Assembly: GCF_036711975.1 (NCBI RefSeq)
Contig: NC_091968.1
Coordinates: forward strand, 4,340,001-4,404,000
Length of the DNA: 64,000 nucleotides
Origin: Onthophagus taurus
Lineage: Eukaryota > Arthropoda > Insecta > Coleoptera > Scarabaeidae
Reading direction: 5' to 3'
Of the stretch, positions 63,779-64,000 are shown in pieces (position 1 is the first letter of the stretch; each line of letters starts with the position of its first letter). Both the position numbers and the translations under genes were made by a program. Under the pieces are notes generated by a model. The model was given only the letters and a program-made list of their open reading frames with translations. It did not search any database and had not been told where the DNA came from.

Positions 63779-64000
63779 CTTCTGTGGCAGATAACACGCA
63801 CGATAATATTACAACTGATGCCGAGATCGTCATGGAAATATATCCGACCACTAATAGCACGCAGGGTATCCCTCATGAAAATGTGAAAATTATTGCAACC
63901 GGATGTGGCTATGCTACAGGGGATGTAATTTTTTTGAATAACGGTGTTGTCAATACCATCTCTGTTAGTAAAAACAATGTGCCTTTTGTCAATACAGAAG
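63779..64000 (+). CDS. Partial internal exon of an unidentified gene, cut by window end
   Basis: After the acceptor CCTTTTAG the DNA becomes GC-richer and stays open to the window end in one frame (two bases, then TCT GTG GCA). The peptide reads SVADNTHDNITTDAEIVMEI, then ENVKIIATGCGYATGDVIFL and NNGVVNTISVSKNNVPF. The codons look selected: balanced third positions and no low-complexity sequence, unlike the surrounding DNA. It has potential N-glycosylation sites (NIT, NST), suggesting a secreted or membrane protein. I do not recognise the family. The previous exon is not found in the window. Confidence 0.5.

Overview
The window looks like nuclear DNA from an insect, probably a beetle. It is AT-rich, its genes have introns with GT..AG borders, and its mobile elements are typical of insects: mariner/Tc1, pogo/Tigger, hAT, PIF/Harbinger, Jockey-like and RTE-like LINEs, and a Ty3/gypsy remnant. 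The order is inferred from general resemblance only. Nothing looks bacterial, and I found no CRISPR array or operon.

Host genes. (1) An unrecognised locus on the + strand spans about 17.7-41.3 kb. Two alternative 5' ends (exons A1-A3 at 17925-18892; exon B1 at 32087-32699) both end in phase 1 and fit one shared last exon (40204-40313). They would give two single-pass membrane proteins of 320 and 240 aa with different cytoplasmic parts and the same C-terminal tail. Two more promoter-like islands lie at 4.2-4.6 kb (with a tiny coding first exon) and about 22.0-22.35 kb. (2) A U2 snRNA gene lies on the - strand at 47410-47594. (3) CDC40/PRP17, a splicing factor, lies on the - strand in six exons from 54826 to 48249, with intron 3 swollen by transposons. 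(4) NOP53 (+, 55178-56506) is divergent from CDC40 across a 351-bp shared promoter region. (5) A p24/TMED cargo receptor of the TMED1/5 type lies on the - strand at 61711-62391. (6) The last 222 bases are the start of an exon of an unidentified gene that runs off the window. Thus two genes of pre-mRNA splicing (U2, CDC40) and one of ribosome assembly sit together at 47-56.5 kb.

Most of the rest is repeats. A hairpin-forming satellite family (unit about 175 bp in its longest array, built on an imperfect palindrome) recurs at about 0.85-1.96, 8.1-8.56, 13.6, 17.0-17.4, 19.0-21.9, 30.8, 36.5-37.4, 41.36-42.94, 58.7-59.26 and 60.6-61.0 kb. Two arrays are bordered on both sides by 57-68 bp direct repeats of local non-satellite DNA. 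A third satellite-bearing block is bordered by a copy of the 3' end of NOP53. Several foldback elements have grown tandem arrays inside themselves (6.1-8.1, 14.97-16.59, 45.7-47.0, 57.7-58.7 kb). Nested insertions with readable target duplications include gypsy inside hAT (23.76-26.08 kb), RTE inside hAT inside a LINE (26.1-27.9 kb), and Tc1 plus hAT inside a Jockey-like LINE (49.2-53.0 kb).

The best candidate for a living mobile element is a mariner-superfamily transposon at 28534-30687. It has an uninterrupted 361-aa DD41D transposase and inverted repeats of about 265 bp. All calls were made by eye from sequence and memory of the families, with no alignment or database search.
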